A DNA stretch of 5,655 bases from Flavipsychrobacter sp. GTDB taxonomy: Bacteria; Bacteroidota; Bacteroidia; Chitinophagales; Chitinophagaceae. The notes under the pieces are model-generated. The model worked only from the letters and a program-made list of their open reading frames with translations. It made no database searches and was not told the DNA's origin. Positions 5,633-5,655 of this stretch are shown piece by piece. Where the stretch lies: assembly GCA_021156265.1 (NCBI GenBank), contig JAJNBR010000204.1, positions 1 through 5,655 of the forward strand, read 5' to 3'. How positions within the stretch are numbered: the stretch's first letter is position 1; every line of letters starts with the position of its first letter. Made by a program: the position numbers and the translations under genes.

Positions 5633-5655
5633 TAACGTTGATGCAACTCCCCTCC

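Larger units (their letters stand above)
5170..5655. other. long intergenic region without a confident gene
   Basis: These 486 bp are about 36% GC by hand count, well below the coding regions, and no reading frame shows a recognisable protein. They hold two candidate minus-strand promoters, a bulged hairpin at 5253-5280, four GTATAG hexamers, an interrupted inverted repeat (5366-5380 with 5474-5489), and a 47-codon minus-strand frame at 5580-5437 that begins about 15 bases after the distal promoter's predicted start. An ATG at 5641 on the plus strand could open a rightward gene but only five codons are visible. No tRNA, rRNA, CRISPR repeat or transposon end was seen. Confidence 0.7.

Noticed and set aside
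5641..5655. ATG near the right edge as the start of a rightward gene
   Set aside because: Only five codons are visible, and the upstream TAGTTTTA box is an imperfect -7 match without a -33 element.

Overview
The window reads as an ordinary chromosomal stretch from a member of Bacteroidota, most likely the Chitinophagaceae or a close relative (inference, no database search). Supporting signs are a bacterial GH3-family protein, a PorT-type outer-membrane barrel, a membrane-anchored OmpH/Skp protein, a stand-alone heptose-phosphate kinase, starts without clear Shine-Dalgarno sequences, and TAnnTTTG-type -7 promoter boxes. Coding DNA is GC-balanced. The one long intergenic stretch is clearly AT-richer (about 36% GC by hand count over 5221-5640).

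Layout. Positions 2-1396 (+) hold the C-terminal ~464 residues of a GH3-family acyl-adenylating protein whose start lies left of the window. It converges tail to tail, with a 4-base overlap of the stop codons, on a minus-strand cluster transcribed right to left: skp/ompH-like periplasmic chaperone (5169-4558), APC amino-acid permease (4530-3082), heptose-7-phosphate kinase (3110-2103), and PorT-type outer-membrane beta-barrel (2067-1393). Gaps are 27 bp, a 29-bp overlap, and 35 bp, with no convincing internal promoter, so these four genes look like one operon. The two middle genes start with TTG and GTG, which suggests translational coupling or tuning. Positions 5170-5655 contain no confident gene but hold two candidate promoters facing the operon, a hairpin, a cluster of GTATAG hexamers and an interrupted inverted repeat.

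Together the operon leans toward envelope biogenesis: a periplasmic chaperone for outer-membrane proteins, an LPS-core sugar kinase, a small outer-membrane barrel and an inner-membrane amino-acid transporter. I see no defence system, mobile element, CRISPR array, tRNA or rRNA. No previously undescribed multi-gene system is evident. The parts most worth a second look are the structured intergenic region at 5170-5655 and the interleaved inverted repeats across the convergent stops at 1351-1411.
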